Assembly: GCF_965249985.1 (NCBI RefSeq)
Contig: NZ_OZ252280.1
Source: Algiphilus sp022763315
Lineage (GTDB): Bacteria; Pseudomonadota; Gammaproteobacteria; Nevskiales; Nevskiaceae
Strand: one strand, 5' to 3'
DNA length: 64,000 nucleotides
The notes under the pieces: generated by a model
The model's database searches: none
Seen by the model: the letters and a program-made list of their open reading frames with translations, nothing else
Told to the model about the DNA's origin: nothing
Part shown: in pieces, positions 24,439 to 32,424 of the stretch
Layout of the letters: every line of letters begins with the position of its first letter
Position numbering within the stretch: the first letter of the stretch is position 1
Program-made: the position numbers and the translations under genes

Positions 24439-25473
24439 ATGACTGCCCAATCCCCCATGACCAGCCCTGAAAGCAGCGCCGGCGGTGTAGAAGCCATCCG
24501 CTTTGCGGAAGGTGGGCTGCAGTTGCTCGACCAGCGCCTGCTGCCGCTGGAGGCGCGCTGGTTGGCTATTCCGAATGCCGCGGCGGCCGCCCAGGCGATT
24601 CACGAGATGGTGGTGCGCGGGGCCCCGGCCATCGGCATTACGGCCGCCTATGGTCTGGCCCTGGCGGCACTGCAAGGCGAGGACCGCAAGGCGGCGGCCG
24701 AGCGCCTGGCCGCATCCCGGCCAACGGCAGTGAATCTGCATTGGGCGCTGGCGCGCATGCAGGGTCTAGGCGCGCAGGCTTCGCCAGAGCGTCTGCTCGA
24801 GGAGGCACGGACGATCCACGCCGAGGATCTGGCGCAGAACCTGCGCATGGCCGCGGAAGGGGTCCGGCTGATCGGCGAGGGTGCGCGGGTGCTGACCCAC
24901 TGCAATACCGGCGCATTGGCCACTGGCGGCCACGGCACGGCGCTGGGTGTGATCCGTAGCGCCTGGCGCGCGGGACGCCTGCAGGCCGTGTACCACACCG
25001 AAACCCGGCCCTGGTTGCAGGGCGCCCGTCTCACTGCCTGGGAACTGGCGTCCGAAGGGATTCCGGCGACGATGATCGCCGATGCTGCCTGCGCGCAGCT
25101 GATGGCCGAAGGTCAGGTGGATTGGGTCATCGTGGGCGCGGACCGCATTGCTGCCAATGGCGATACCGCCAACAAGATTGGCACCCGCACCTTGGCCGAA
25201 TGCGCGCATGCTTATGGGGTCGGCTTCATGGTGGTGGCGCCCAGCGGCACCATCGATGCGCAGTGCCCCGACGGCAGCCGCATTCCGATCGAATCGCGCA
25301 GCGGCGACGAGCTCTGCACCCTGGCCGGGCACCGCGTCGCGCCGGAGCGCTGCGCGGCCTGGAATCCGGTCTTTGATGTCACGCCCGCGGCGCGGATCGA
25401 TGCCATCGTCTGTGAGCGTGGCGTGGCCCGGCCCAAGCACGGGGAGGGGGCGGCGCAGTTGCTGGAGGGCTGA
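24439..25473 (+). CDS. mtnA: Methylthioribose-1-phosphate isomerase
   Basis: A 344-residue isomerase that converts MTR-1-P to methylthioribulose-1-P in methionine salvage. Seen: EMVVRGAPAIGITAAYGLAL, the catalytic Cys in VLTHCNTGALATGGHGTALG, TETRPWLQGARLTAWEL and the Asp in VGADRIAANGDTANKIGT. ATG 24439 is selected; ATG 24457 is a possible alternative. TAGAAT at 24383-24388 may be the -10. Downstream salvage genes (mtnB, mtnC, mtnD) are not in the window. Confidence 0.94.
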   Translation: MTAQSPMTSPESSAGGVEAIRFAEGGLQLLDQRLLPLEARWLAIPNAAAAAQAIHEMVVRGAPAIGITAAYGLALAALQGEDRKAAAERLAASRPTAVNLHWALARMQGLGAQASPERLLEEARTIHAEDLAQNLRMAAEGVRLIGEGARVLTHCNTGALATGGHGTALGVIRSAWRAGRLQAVYHTETRPWLQGARLTAWELASEGIPATMIADAACAQLMAEGQVDWVIVGADRIAANGDTANKIGTRTLAECAHAYGVGFMVVAPSGTIDAQCPDGSRIPIESRSGDELCTLAGHRVAPERCAAWNPVFDVTPAARIDAIVCERGVARPKHGEGAAQLLEG

Positions 25474-25585
25474 GGTCACCCCCGCCGGGGCGCTTCCCGT
25501 CGAGTGCCGCCGGTCCTATACTCCCGCTCCAAAGTAACCGTAGTGCATGACGCGCACGGATGTTCCATAGGACTGGGAGTAGGGC

Positions 25586-26872
25586 ATGCGGAAGCAAGGA
25601 TGGCGAGTGCATGGCCGGAGCGCAGTAATTGCGCTCGGCGTGGCGATGGGGTTGACGGCCTGCGGGGATGGCGCGGTACGCAGTCCGGATATTGTCCCGA
25701 CCAGTCAGCTGGAGGCGTTGCGCATCGAAGCGGATGGCCCGCTGCGCACCCCTGCGGGAACGCAGTTCCAGTTGCGCGCGATGGCCGACTACGTTCGCAA
25801 TGTATCGCCCGGCACGGAAGGCGCCGAGGATGGCCGTCTGCGTACCAGCGAGGACGTCACCGCCCGCGCTGACTGGAGCAGTCTGGCCGAGGCCATCGCG
25901 ACTGTGGATGCCGGTTTGGTCGGCGGGGAGTCCCCCGGCACGGCCTCCATCCGCGCGCGCTTCCAGGACGCCAGCGATGCGGTCACGGTCACGGTCACGG
26001 ATGCGGTGCTTGAGGCCGTCGCCTTCGTCAAACCCGAGGGGGTGGCGCGCCAGAGCAATGATCGTTACGAGGTGCTGCAGGGCGCGGTCGTGCCTTTCGA
26101 GATTTTCGGCCGCTTCTCCGACGGTGGGGTACGCGCCTTGGATCAGGCGGCTCGACCGACCCGCTGGAGCAGTAGCGCACCCGCCGTCGCGGATAACACC
26201 GACGAAAATCGGCCTGAGCGCTTCGATACTCTTCTGCCCGGTGACGCTGCTGTTAGCGGCGCCCTGCAGGACGCCGATGGCGCGACGCCTTCTCAGGCCA
26301 GTGCGACGTTGCGCGTCCTGCCGCGCAGTGATGTCTGCCAGCTTGAGCTGCTCGCGCCGGGCGCACAAGTCACCACGCAGGCGTCCCCGCTGTGCGTTGG
26401 CTGTAATGTCGAGCAGCCCAACGCCATCGTCGACGGTAACGATGAAACCTTTGCGCGCCTTAGTATTCCGCTTGGTCTTCTGCTGCTGTCGCAGCAGTCG
26501 GTCATCGTCTCCAACCCGCAGGGGGCTGGCCTCACGGTGGGCGAGCCGGCAGGCTTTTTGATCAGCCGCAATAGCGGACTGCTCAGTCTGGAGCTGCTGT
26601 CTGGTGTGGAAGTGGCCACCGTAAGCTGCGATATCAACGGTCAGAACTGTCTGGAACGCGAGCGCTTTGGCGATGATGGCGGCGCACCGCTGAAACTGTC
26701 CCTGCTCGGCGCCTTGGGGGCCGAAGGCGTGCGTCTGCTGTCGACGCCGCCGCTGGGGATCGCCAGTGCGGATGCCAACGGTCTGCGTCTGGATTTCTCG
26801 GCCGGCCTGCTGTCGGCGGCTGCAGAGCTGAATGTGCACACCGCCTGCGCCGTGGGCCTACCGCCGGAATAA
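25586..26872 (+). CDS. Putative lipoprotein with Ig-like (BIG) region, unknown function
   Basis: A 428-residue protein with a lipobox (VAMGLTACGDG, Cys about residue 26) after a basic amino terminus, so it should be anchored in the outer or inner membrane. The first half looks like two bacterial Ig-like modules (EALRIEADGPLRTPAGTQFQ ... GTASIRARFQDASDAVTVTV, and EAVAFVKPEGVARQSNDRYE ... SSSAPAVADNT). The second half has two CxxC-like pairs (PLCVGCNVEQPNAIVD and VSCDINGQNCLERER) and Leu/Ser-rich strands. No known function. TATACT at 25517-25522 is a likely -10. Confidence 0.75.
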   Translation: MRKQGWRVHGRSAVIALGVAMGLTACGDGAVRSPDIVPTSQLEALRIEADGPLRTPAGTQFQLRAMADYVRNVSPGTEGAEDGRLRTSEDVTARADWSSLAEAIATVDAGLVGGESPGTASIRARFQDASDAVTVTVTDAVLEAVAFVKPEGVARQSNDRYEVLQGAVVPFEIFGRFSDGGVRALDQAARPTRWSSSAPAVADNTDENRPERFDTLLPGDAAVSGALQDADGATPSQASATLRVLPRSDVCQLELLAPGAQVTTQASPLCVGCNVEQPNAIVDGNDETFARLSIPLGLLLLSQQSVIVSNPQGAGLTVGEPAGFLISRNSGLLSLELLSGVEVATVSCDINGQNCLERERFGDDGGAPLKLSLLGALGAEGVRLLSTPPLGIASADANGLRLDFSAGLLSAAAELNVHTACAVGLPPE

Positions 26873-26910
26873 GTCGCACGCGGATGGTCGGTTCGGGCAG
26901 ACGGCTCGGC

Positions 26911-26916
26911 TACAAT
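26911..26916 (+). promoter_or_regulatory. Candidate -10 element of pyrG
   Basis: TACAAT lies 31 nt before the pyrG ATG (26948). The same GCTACAAT string occurs before surE and, on the minus strand, a TACAAT precedes the SUF regulator. No clear -35 accompanies it. Confidence 0.4.
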
Positions 26917-26947
26917 AGCGGCCGTTCCGTCTCCCGAGCGCCGCCCC

Positions 26948-28645
26948 ATGTCTGACGAAAACCGCCCGCACTATCTCTTTGTCACCGGTGGGGTGGTCTC
27001 CTCGCTGGGCAAGGGCATCGCGGCCGCTTCCTTGGCGGCGGTGCTCGAGACGCGCGGACTGAAGGTGCAGATCATCAAGCTGGACCCGTATCTGAACGTG
27101 GATGCGGGCACGATGAGCCCCTTCCAGCATGGCGAGGTCTTCGTCACGCGCGATGGCGCCGAGACCGACCTCGACCTCGGGCACTACGAACGCTTCCTGC
27201 ACGGCAAGACGAGTCGTCTGTCCAATGTGACCACGGGCCAGATCTACCGCAACGTGCTCGACAAGGAGCGCCGCGGTGATTATCTCGGCTCCACCGTGCA
27301 GGTCATTCCGCACGTCACCGACGAGATCCAGCTCGCCATCGAACGTGGGGGCGAGGGCGCCGACATCTGCATTGCGGAGATCGGCGGTACGGTGGGCGAT
27401 ATCGAGTCGCTGCCCTTTCTCGAGGCCATCCGTCAGCTCGGCATCCGCGTTGGCAGCAAGCGCGCGATGTACATGCATCTGACGCTGCTGCCCTATGTGA
27501 AATCCTCCGGCGAAATGAAGACCAAGCCGACGCAGCACTCGGTCAAGGAGCTGCGCACCATCGGTATCCAGCCCGATGTGCTGCTCTGCCGCAGCGATCG
27601 GCCGCTGCCGGACAGCGAGCGGCGCAAGATCGCGCTGTTCACCAATGTGGCGGAGCGTTCCGTGATCTCCGCCATCGATCTGGACGACATCTACAAGATC
27701 CCCGCCTGGCTGCACCAGCAAGGGCTCGATGAGCTGGTGGTGGAGCACTTCGGCCTGCAGACGCGCAAGACCGATCTCAGCCAATGGGACCGTGTCGTGA
27801 CCTCGCGCGATGCCCAGGATCTGGAGATCGAGGTGGTGATGGTGGGCAAGTACGTCGATCTGGCGGACGCCTACATCTCTCTCAACGAGGCGCTGGAGCA
27901 CGCCGGCCGGCATACCGGCAGCAAGGTGCGCATCCGCTATATCGAAGCCGAGACCATCGTGCGCCAGGGCGATCGTGTCCTACAGGGCGCGGATGCGATC
28001 CTGGTGCCTGGCGGCTTTGGCGAGCGCGGCATTGAAGGCAAGATCATCGCCTGTCAGTACGCGCGCGAGAACGGCATTCCTTATCTCGGCATCTGCCTCG
28101 GCATGCAGGTGGCTGTGATCGAATTCGCGCGCAATGTATGCGGACTCGACGGCGCCCATTCGACCGAAATCGATCCGGATACCGCCCATCCGGTCATTGG
28201 CCTGGTCACCGAGTGGCACGACTCGGGCGGCGAAGTGCAGCGTCGCACGCATTCCTCTGACAAGGGCGGCACCATGCGGCTGGGCGCACAGCGCGCTCGC
28301 CTGAGCGCCGGTACGCGTGCGCGGGCGATCTACAACGCAGAGATGATCGAGGAACGCCACCGCCACCGCTACGAGTTCAATAACCACTATCGCGAGACCA
28401 TCGAGGGGCGCGGCCTGCGGATTTCCGGCGAGACGCCAGAGGACCACCTGGCTGAGATTGTCGAATTGCCTGATCATCCCTGGTTCATCGGTTGCCAGTT
28501 CCACCCCGAGTTTTCCTCCACGCCGCGCGAGGGCCACCCGTTGTTCTCGAGCTTCGTGCGCGCTGCGCGGGAGCATCATCTGTCGCATCAGGTGCAGAAC
28601 GGCCCGGCCACGGCGGCGACGAGCAGCGTGCAGGGGGCGGTATGA
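26948..28645 (+). CDS. pyrG: CTP synthase
   Basis: A 565-residue enzyme that aminates UTP to CTP using glutamine. Synthetase domain: FVTGGVVSSLGKGIAAASLA, LDPYLNVDAGTMSPFQHGEV and RYIGTVGDIES-like GGTVGDIESLPFLEA. Glutaminase domain: IPYLGICLGMQVAVIEFARN with the nucleophile Cys, and GCQFHPEFSSTPREGHPLFS with His-Glu. The family is about 545 residues; the extra length is a non-conserved tail after FVRAAREHH. It overlaps kdsA by ATGA. Confidence 0.97.
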   Translation: MSDENRPHYLFVTGGVVSSLGKGIAAASLAAVLETRGLKVQIIKLDPYLNVDAGTMSPFQHGEVFVTRDGAETDLDLGHYERFLHGKTSRLSNVTTGQIYRNVLDKERRGDYLGSTVQVIPHVTDEIQLAIERGGEGADICIAEIGGTVGDIESLPFLEAIRQLGIRVGSKRAMYMHLTLLPYVKSSGEMKTKPTQHSVKELRTIGIQPDVLLCRSDRPLPDSERRKIALFTNVAERSVISAIDLDDIYKIPAWLHQQGLDELVVEHFGLQTRKTDLSQWDRVVTSRDAQDLEIEVVMVGKYVDLADAYISLNEALEHAGRHTGSKVRIRYIEAETIVRQGDRVLQGADAILVPGGFGERGIEGKIIACQYARENGIPYLGICLGMQVAVIEFARNVCGLDGAHSTEIDPDTAHPVIGLVTEWHDSGGEVQRRTHSSDKGGTMRLGAQRARLSAGTRARAIYNAEMIEERHRHRYEFNNHYRETIEGRGLRISGETPEDHLAEIVELPDHPWFIGCQFHPEFSSTPREGHPLFSSFVRAAREHHLSHQVQNGPATAATSSVQGAV

Positions 28646-29472
28646 AGCTCTGCGGCCGGGAGATCGGCATCGATCAGCCGCTGTTCCTGATCGCCGGACC
28701 CGACACGCTGGAGTCGGAAACGCTGGCACTGGAAGTGGCTGCGACCATCAAGCCGCTTGCCGAGCAGCTCGGCATTCTGTACATCTTCAAAGGCTCCTTC
28801 GACAAGGCCAACCGGACCTCGCATACCAGCTATCGCGGTCCTGGGATGGAAGAAGGCCTGCGCATCATGCAGAAGGTCAAGGAAGAGGTCGGCGTGCCGG
28901 TGTTGACCGATGTGCACGAGGACACCGATCTGCAGGCGGTGGCCGAGGTCATCGATGTGATTCAGACCCCGGCCTTCCTGTGCCGGCAGACGAATTTCAT
29001 GCAGCGCGTGGCGCGCACCGGACGGCCGATCAACGTCAAGAAGGGCCAGTTCATGAGCCCGTGGGAGATGGGAAAGGTCATCGACAAGATGACCGCCGTG
29101 GCCGAGCACAATTTTATGCTTTGTGAACGGGGCTTCTCCTTCGGCTACAACAACTTGGTGTCCGACATGCGCGGTCTGGCCGCGATGCGTGCCTTTGCCC
29201 CGGTGGTCTTCGACTGCACCCACAGCGTGCAGTTGCCCGGCGGGCAGGGCGGTAGCTCCGGGGGGCAGCGCGAGTACATCCCGGTGCTGGCGCGTGCGGC
29301 GGTGGGGGCCGGCGTCTCCGGCCTGTTCATGGAGACCCATCCGAAGCCGGATGAAGCCCTCTGCGACGGCCCCAACTCCTTGCCGCTGTCGGCGATGCCG
29401 CAGTTGCTGGAGACCCTGGTCGCGGTCGATCGTGCGGTCAAAGCGGCGCCACTGCTCGAACAGCAGTTGTGA
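28642..29472 (+). CDS. kdsA: 3-deoxy-8-phosphooctulonate (KDO-8-P) synthase with Asp at the usual Cys/Asn position
   Basis: A 276-residue enzyme joining PEP and arabinose-5-phosphate for LPS inner core. Seen: YIFKGSFDKANRTSHTSYRG, LTDVHEDTDLQAVAEV, RPINVKKGQFMSPWEMGKV, CERGFSFGYNNLVSDMRG. In the metal-dependent class the ligands are Cys, His, Glu, Asp; the metal-free class has Asn for Cys. Here the His (DCTHSVQ), Glu (FMETHP) and Asp (LCDGPN) are present, but the first position is Asp21 (IAGPDTLES instead of IAGPCxIES). Overall it resembles the metal-dependent Xanthomonas type. ATGA overlap with pyrG. Confidence 0.94.
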   Translation: MKLCGREIGIDQPLFLIAGPDTLESETLALEVAATIKPLAEQLGILYIFKGSFDKANRTSHTSYRGPGMEEGLRIMQKVKEEVGVPVLTDVHEDTDLQAVAEVIDVIQTPAFLCRQTNFMQRVARTGRPINVKKGQFMSPWEMGKVIDKMTAVAEHNFMLCERGFSFGYNNLVSDMRGLAAMRAFAPVVFDCTHSVQLPGGQGGSSGGQREYIPVLARAAVGAGVSGLFMETHPKPDEALCDGPNSLPLSAMPQLLETLVAVDRAVKAAPLLEQQL

Positions 29473-29496
29473 GGCCGGTCTCGAGTTTGAGTGGTA

Positions 29497-29510
29497 CCTG
29501 AAATTTCAGG
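29497..29510. repeat. 14-bp perfect palindrome upstream of eno
   Basis: CCTGAAATTTCAGG is a perfect palindrome, 24 bases after the kdsA stop and 73 bases before the eno start, within an AT-richer stretch of about 60 bases. It may be an operator of a dimeric regulator. No T-run follows, so a terminator is unlikely. Confidence 0.55.
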
Positions 29511-29582
29511 ATTAACGTACTGATTGAAAAGTGACCGCGCCTTGATTGCGCTGGTCCACATTTGTAGCCAAGGGAGTAAGCA

Positions 29583-30884
29583 ATGTCCAAGATCGTGGCC
29601 GTACAAGGCCTGGAAATCATCGATTCGCGCGGTAATCCGACAGTCGAGGCCGAAGTCACTCTGGCCTCCGGTGCACGCGGGCGCGCCTGTGCGCCCAGCG
29701 GTGCCTCCACCGGTGTGCGCGAAGCGGTGGAGCTGCGCGATGGCAGCAGCGGCAAGAAGAAGGACACCCGCTACCTCGGCAAAGGCGTGACCAAGGCCGT
29801 CAAGCATGTAGAGAATGACATCGCCAAAGCGGTGATCGGCCTTGATGCACAGGACCAGTTGCTGGTCGACGCCACGATGATTGCCCTCGACGGCAGCGAG
29901 AACAAGGACAAGCTGGGCGCCAATGCCATTCTGGCCGTGAGCCTCGCCACCGCCCATGCCGCAGCCGCGGAATCCGGTCGCTCGCTGTATCGCCATATCG
30001 GCGGCCTGCAGGCCACCGGTCTGCCGGTGCCGATGATGAATGTGATCAACGGCGGCGCCCACGCCGACAACAATGTCGACATCCAGGAGTTCATGATTCT
30101 GCCGGTGGGCGCACCGAGCTTCCGCGAAGCCCTGCGCTGGGGTGCGGAGACCTTTCATGCCCTGAAGAAGGTCCTGTCCAGCCGCGGGCTGAATACCGCG
30201 GTAGGCGACGAGGGCGGTTTTGCCCCGGATCTGGCGTCCAACGGCGATGCGCTGGAATGCCTGATCGCCGCCATCGAATCCGCTGGCTACAAGCCCGGTC
30301 GCGACATCTGGCTGGGCCTGGATGTGGCCTCCAGCGAGATCTACAAGAACGGCCAGTACGAACTGAAGGGCGAAGGCAAGCGTTTCGACGCGGCTAGCTT
30401 CACCGCCTATCTCGCCGACCTCTGCGACCGCTATCCGGTGATTTCCATCGAAGACGGCTGCGCCGAGGACGACTGGGACGGCTGGCGCCTGCTGACCGAA
30501 CGCCTGGGTGAGCGCGTGCAGCTGGTCGGCGACGATCTCTTCGTGACCAATACCAAGATCCTGGCCGAGGGCATCGACCAGGGTGTGGCCAACAGCATCC
30601 TGATCAAGCCCAACCAGATCGGCACCCTGAGCGAGACGCTGGATGCCATCAACATGGCGAACCAGGCGGGCTACTCCTCGGTGGTGTCGCACCGCTCGGG
30701 CGAGACCGAGGACGCCACCATCGCCGATATCGCGGTCGGCACGGTGGCGACCCAGATCAAGACCGGTTCGCTATGCCGCTCCGACCGCATGGCCAAGTAC
30801 AACCAGTTGCTGCGCATCGAACGCGAGCTGGGCAAGCAGGCGCAATACCCCGGGGTCTCGGCATTCCCGGTTCCGCTGGGGTAG
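29583..30884 (+). CDS. eno: Enolase
   Basis: A 433-residue glycolytic enzyme (2-phosphoglycerate to PEP), of standard length. Seen: EIIDSRGNPTVEAEVTLASG, MNVINGGAHADNNVDIQEFM, AVGDEGGFAPDL, catalytic Lys in SILIKPNQIGTLSETLDAI and SVVSHRSGETEDATIADIAV; Mg ligands in GLDVASSEIY, SIEDGCAEDDWDGW and GDDLFVTN. It also scaffolds the RNA degradosome in gammaproteobacteria. The 110 bases between kdsA and eno hold a palindrome and probably a promoter. GGGAGTAAGC precedes the ATG. Confidence 0.98.
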   Translation: MSKIVAVQGLEIIDSRGNPTVEAEVTLASGARGRACAPSGASTGVREAVELRDGSSGKKKDTRYLGKGVTKAVKHVENDIAKAVIGLDAQDQLLVDATMIALDGSENKDKLGANAILAVSLATAHAAAAESGRSLYRHIGGLQATGLPVPMMNVINGGAHADNNVDIQEFMILPVGAPSFREALRWGAETFHALKKVLSSRGLNTAVGDEGGFAPDLASNGDALECLIAAIESAGYKPGRDIWLGLDVASSEIYKNGQYELKGEGKRFDAASFTAYLADLCDRYPVISIEDGCAEDDWDGWRLLTERLGERVQLVGDDLFVTNTKILAEGIDQGVANSILIKPNQIGTLSETLDAINMANQAGYSSVVSHRSGETEDATIADIAVGTVATQIKTGSLCRSDRMAKYNQLLRIERELGKQAQYPGVSAFPVPLG

Positions 30885-30887
30885 TAT
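30882..30887 (+). promoter_or_regulatory. Candidate -10 for a leaderless ftsB transcript
   Basis: TAGTAT overlaps the TAG stop of eno and ends 6 nt before the ftsB ATG (30894). No ribosome-binding site is seen. Read-through from eno is the alternative source of ftsB mRNA. Confidence 0.38.
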
Positions 30888-30893
30888 CCGCCT

Positions 30894-31175
30894 ATGAAGC
30901 ATGCGGTGACCATCCTCCTGGCGGTCCTGCTGGTATTCCTGCAATACCGGCTGTGGGTCGGTTCGGGCAGTCTGGCGGACGTCCACCGCATGCATACGCG
31001 TGCAGAAGCGCTGCGCGTCGAGATCGAAGCAGCGCAAGCGGAGAATGCGGCACTGAGCGCGGAGATCGCCTCCCTCAAAGGGGAGGATGCCGACGCACTG
31101 GAGGCCAGGGCGCGGCGTCAGCTGGGCCTGGTGCGTGAAGGCGAGGAGTTCTTCCTCGTCGTCAACGAAGGCTAA
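30894..31175 (+). CDS. ftsB: Cell division protein FtsB
   Basis: A 93-residue bitopic divisome protein. Cytoplasmic start is very short, followed by one transmembrane helix (VTILLAVLLVFLQYRLWVGS), then a periplasmic coiled coil (RMHTRAEALRVEIEAAQAEN ... LSAEIASLKGEDADALEARA) and the conserved end RRQLGLVREGEEFFLVV. It forms the FtsQLB complex. Its place between eno and ispD is standard in gammaproteobacteria. Confidence 0.95.
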   Translation: MKHAVTILLAVLLVFLQYRLWVGSGSLADVHRMHTRAEALRVEIEAAQAENAALSAEIASLKGEDADALEARARRQLGLVREGEEFFLVVNEG

Positions 31176-31183
31176 TACCCCGC

Positions 31184-31915
31184 GTGACCGCTGCCGTGCA
31201 GGATGCGGCCCCGGCCTGGGCGGTCGTGGTGGCCGCCGGGCAGGGACGGCGCATGGGCGAAGGTCCTGCCAAGCAATTCCGCCCGCTCCGCGGCCACCCG
31301 GTATTGCGCTGGAGTCTGGCAGCGCTGCTCGAGCTGAAGGCCATCCGACGCGTGGCGCTCGTACTGGCGCCGGGCGTGGCCACGCCCGCACTTGATCTGG
31401 AAGCAGCCGATTTGGCGCGCCTGCTGCGCGTCGACGGCGGCGCTGAGCGCATGGATTCCGTGCTCTGCGGACTGGAGGCGCTCGTCGGTGCCGGTGCCGG
31501 CGAACACGATCCGGTGTATGTGCACGACGCTGCGCGACCCTGCCTGAGCCCTGCGGCGCTGCAGCGGCTGGCAGCGCATGCGGGCCATTCGGAAGGCGCG
31601 CTGCTCGCTCTGCCGATGACCGACACCGTGAAGCGCGCGGGCGAGGGCGTCTCAGCGTCCTACTGTGCCGAAACCCTGGATCGTTCCACCTTGTGGCGGG
31701 CGCAAACCCCCCAGGTCTTTCCGCTGGGGACACTGACCGCCGCGCTGCGCGCAGCGAGAGCGCAGGCGCGTTTGTGCAGTGACGAGGCCCAGGCCATGGA
31801 GTGGGCGGGCCATCAGCCGCGACTGATCCCCGGTGAGGCGCGCAATCTCAAGATCACCACCCCCGAGGACCTGCTGCTGGCGGACTGGTTTCTGCAGCAG
31901 CCGTGTCCGAGCTGA
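31184..31915 (+). CDS. ispD: 2-C-methyl-D-erythritol 4-phosphate cytidylyltransferase
   Basis: A 243-residue MEP-pathway enzyme that couples MEP to CTP. Seen: VVVAAGQGRRMGEGPAKQFR (CTP-binding loop with Arg and Lys), VYVHDAARPCLSP, LWRAQTPQVFPLGTL and LIPGEARNLKITTPEDLLLA. Start GTG 31184 lies 8 bases after ftsB. The stop overlaps the ATG of ispF by one base (TGATG), so the two MEP enzymes are coupled. CTP made by PyrG in the same cluster is its substrate. Confidence 0.95.
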   Translation: MTAAVQDAAPAWAVVVAAGQGRRMGEGPAKQFRPLRGHPVLRWSLAALLELKAIRRVALVLAPGVATPALDLEAADLARLLRVDGGAERMDSVLCGLEALVGAGAGEHDPVYVHDAARPCLSPAALQRLAAHAGHSEGALLALPMTDTVKRAGEGVSASYCAETLDRSTLWRAQTPQVFPLGTLTAALRAARAQARLCSDEAQAMEWAGHQPRLIPGEARNLKITTPEDLLLADWFLQQPCPS

Positions 31916-32391
31916 TGGACTTCCGCATCGGACAGGGATTCGATCTGCACCGCCTGCGTGCTGGGGAGGGCGTTCATGTGGGCGGCGTCTTCATTGCCTG
32001 CGAATACGCGGTAGAAGCCCATTCCGATGGCGATGTCGCTCTGCATGCACTCTGCGACGCCCTGCTTGGCGCGCTCGCACTGGGGGATATCGGCCAGCAT
32101 TTTCCGGATACCGACCCGAACTGGGCGGGGGCCGACAGCCGCCAGCTGCTGCGCCATGTCTGCGCCCTGGTGCGCAATACCGGCTATGTCCCTGGCAATG
32201 TGGACATCACGGTGGTGGCGCAGCGTCCGCGCCTGGCGGCGCACATTCCCGAGATGCGCGCGCGCATCGCGCAGGACCTCGACATCGGTATGGATCACGT
32301 TTCGGTGAAGGCCACCACGCACGAGGGTGTCGACGCCATCGGTGAAAAGCGGGCCATCGCCGCCCACGCGGTGGCCCTGGTCTCGCGCTGA
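31915..32391 (+). CDS. ispF: 2-C-methyl-D-erythritol 2,4-cyclodiphosphate synthase
   Basis: A 158-residue trimeric zinc enzyme of the MEP pathway. Zinc ligands are Asp and His of IGQGFDLHRL and the His of AHSDGDVALHALCDALLGAL; the substrate loop is GDIGQHFPDTDPNW and the end VSVKATTHEGVDAIGEKRAI. ATG 31915 overlaps the ispD stop; a GTG at 31903 is also in frame. It converges with the PepSY gene with 33 bp between stops. truD, which commonly follows ispF in this class, is absent. Confidence 0.95.
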   Translation: MDFRIGQGFDLHRLRAGEGVHVGGVFIACEYAVEAHSDGDVALHALCDALLGALALGDIGQHFPDTDPNWAGADSRQLLRHVCALVRNTGYVPGNVDITVVAQRPRLAAHIPEMRARIAQDLDIGMDHVSVKATTHEGVDAIGEKRAIAAHAVALVSR

Positions 32392-32424
32392 TCAGAAAGA
32401 AGGCCGCAAGGCTTGCAAGACCGC

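Noticed and set aside
25379..26839. 486-residue minus-strand open frame opposite the lipoprotein
   Set aside because: The plus strand has a lipobox and Ig-like modules; the antisense is an Arg/Gln/His-rich shadow.
29145..30692. 515-residue minus-strand open frame opposite eno
   Set aside because: Enolase on the plus strand is complete and highly conserved.
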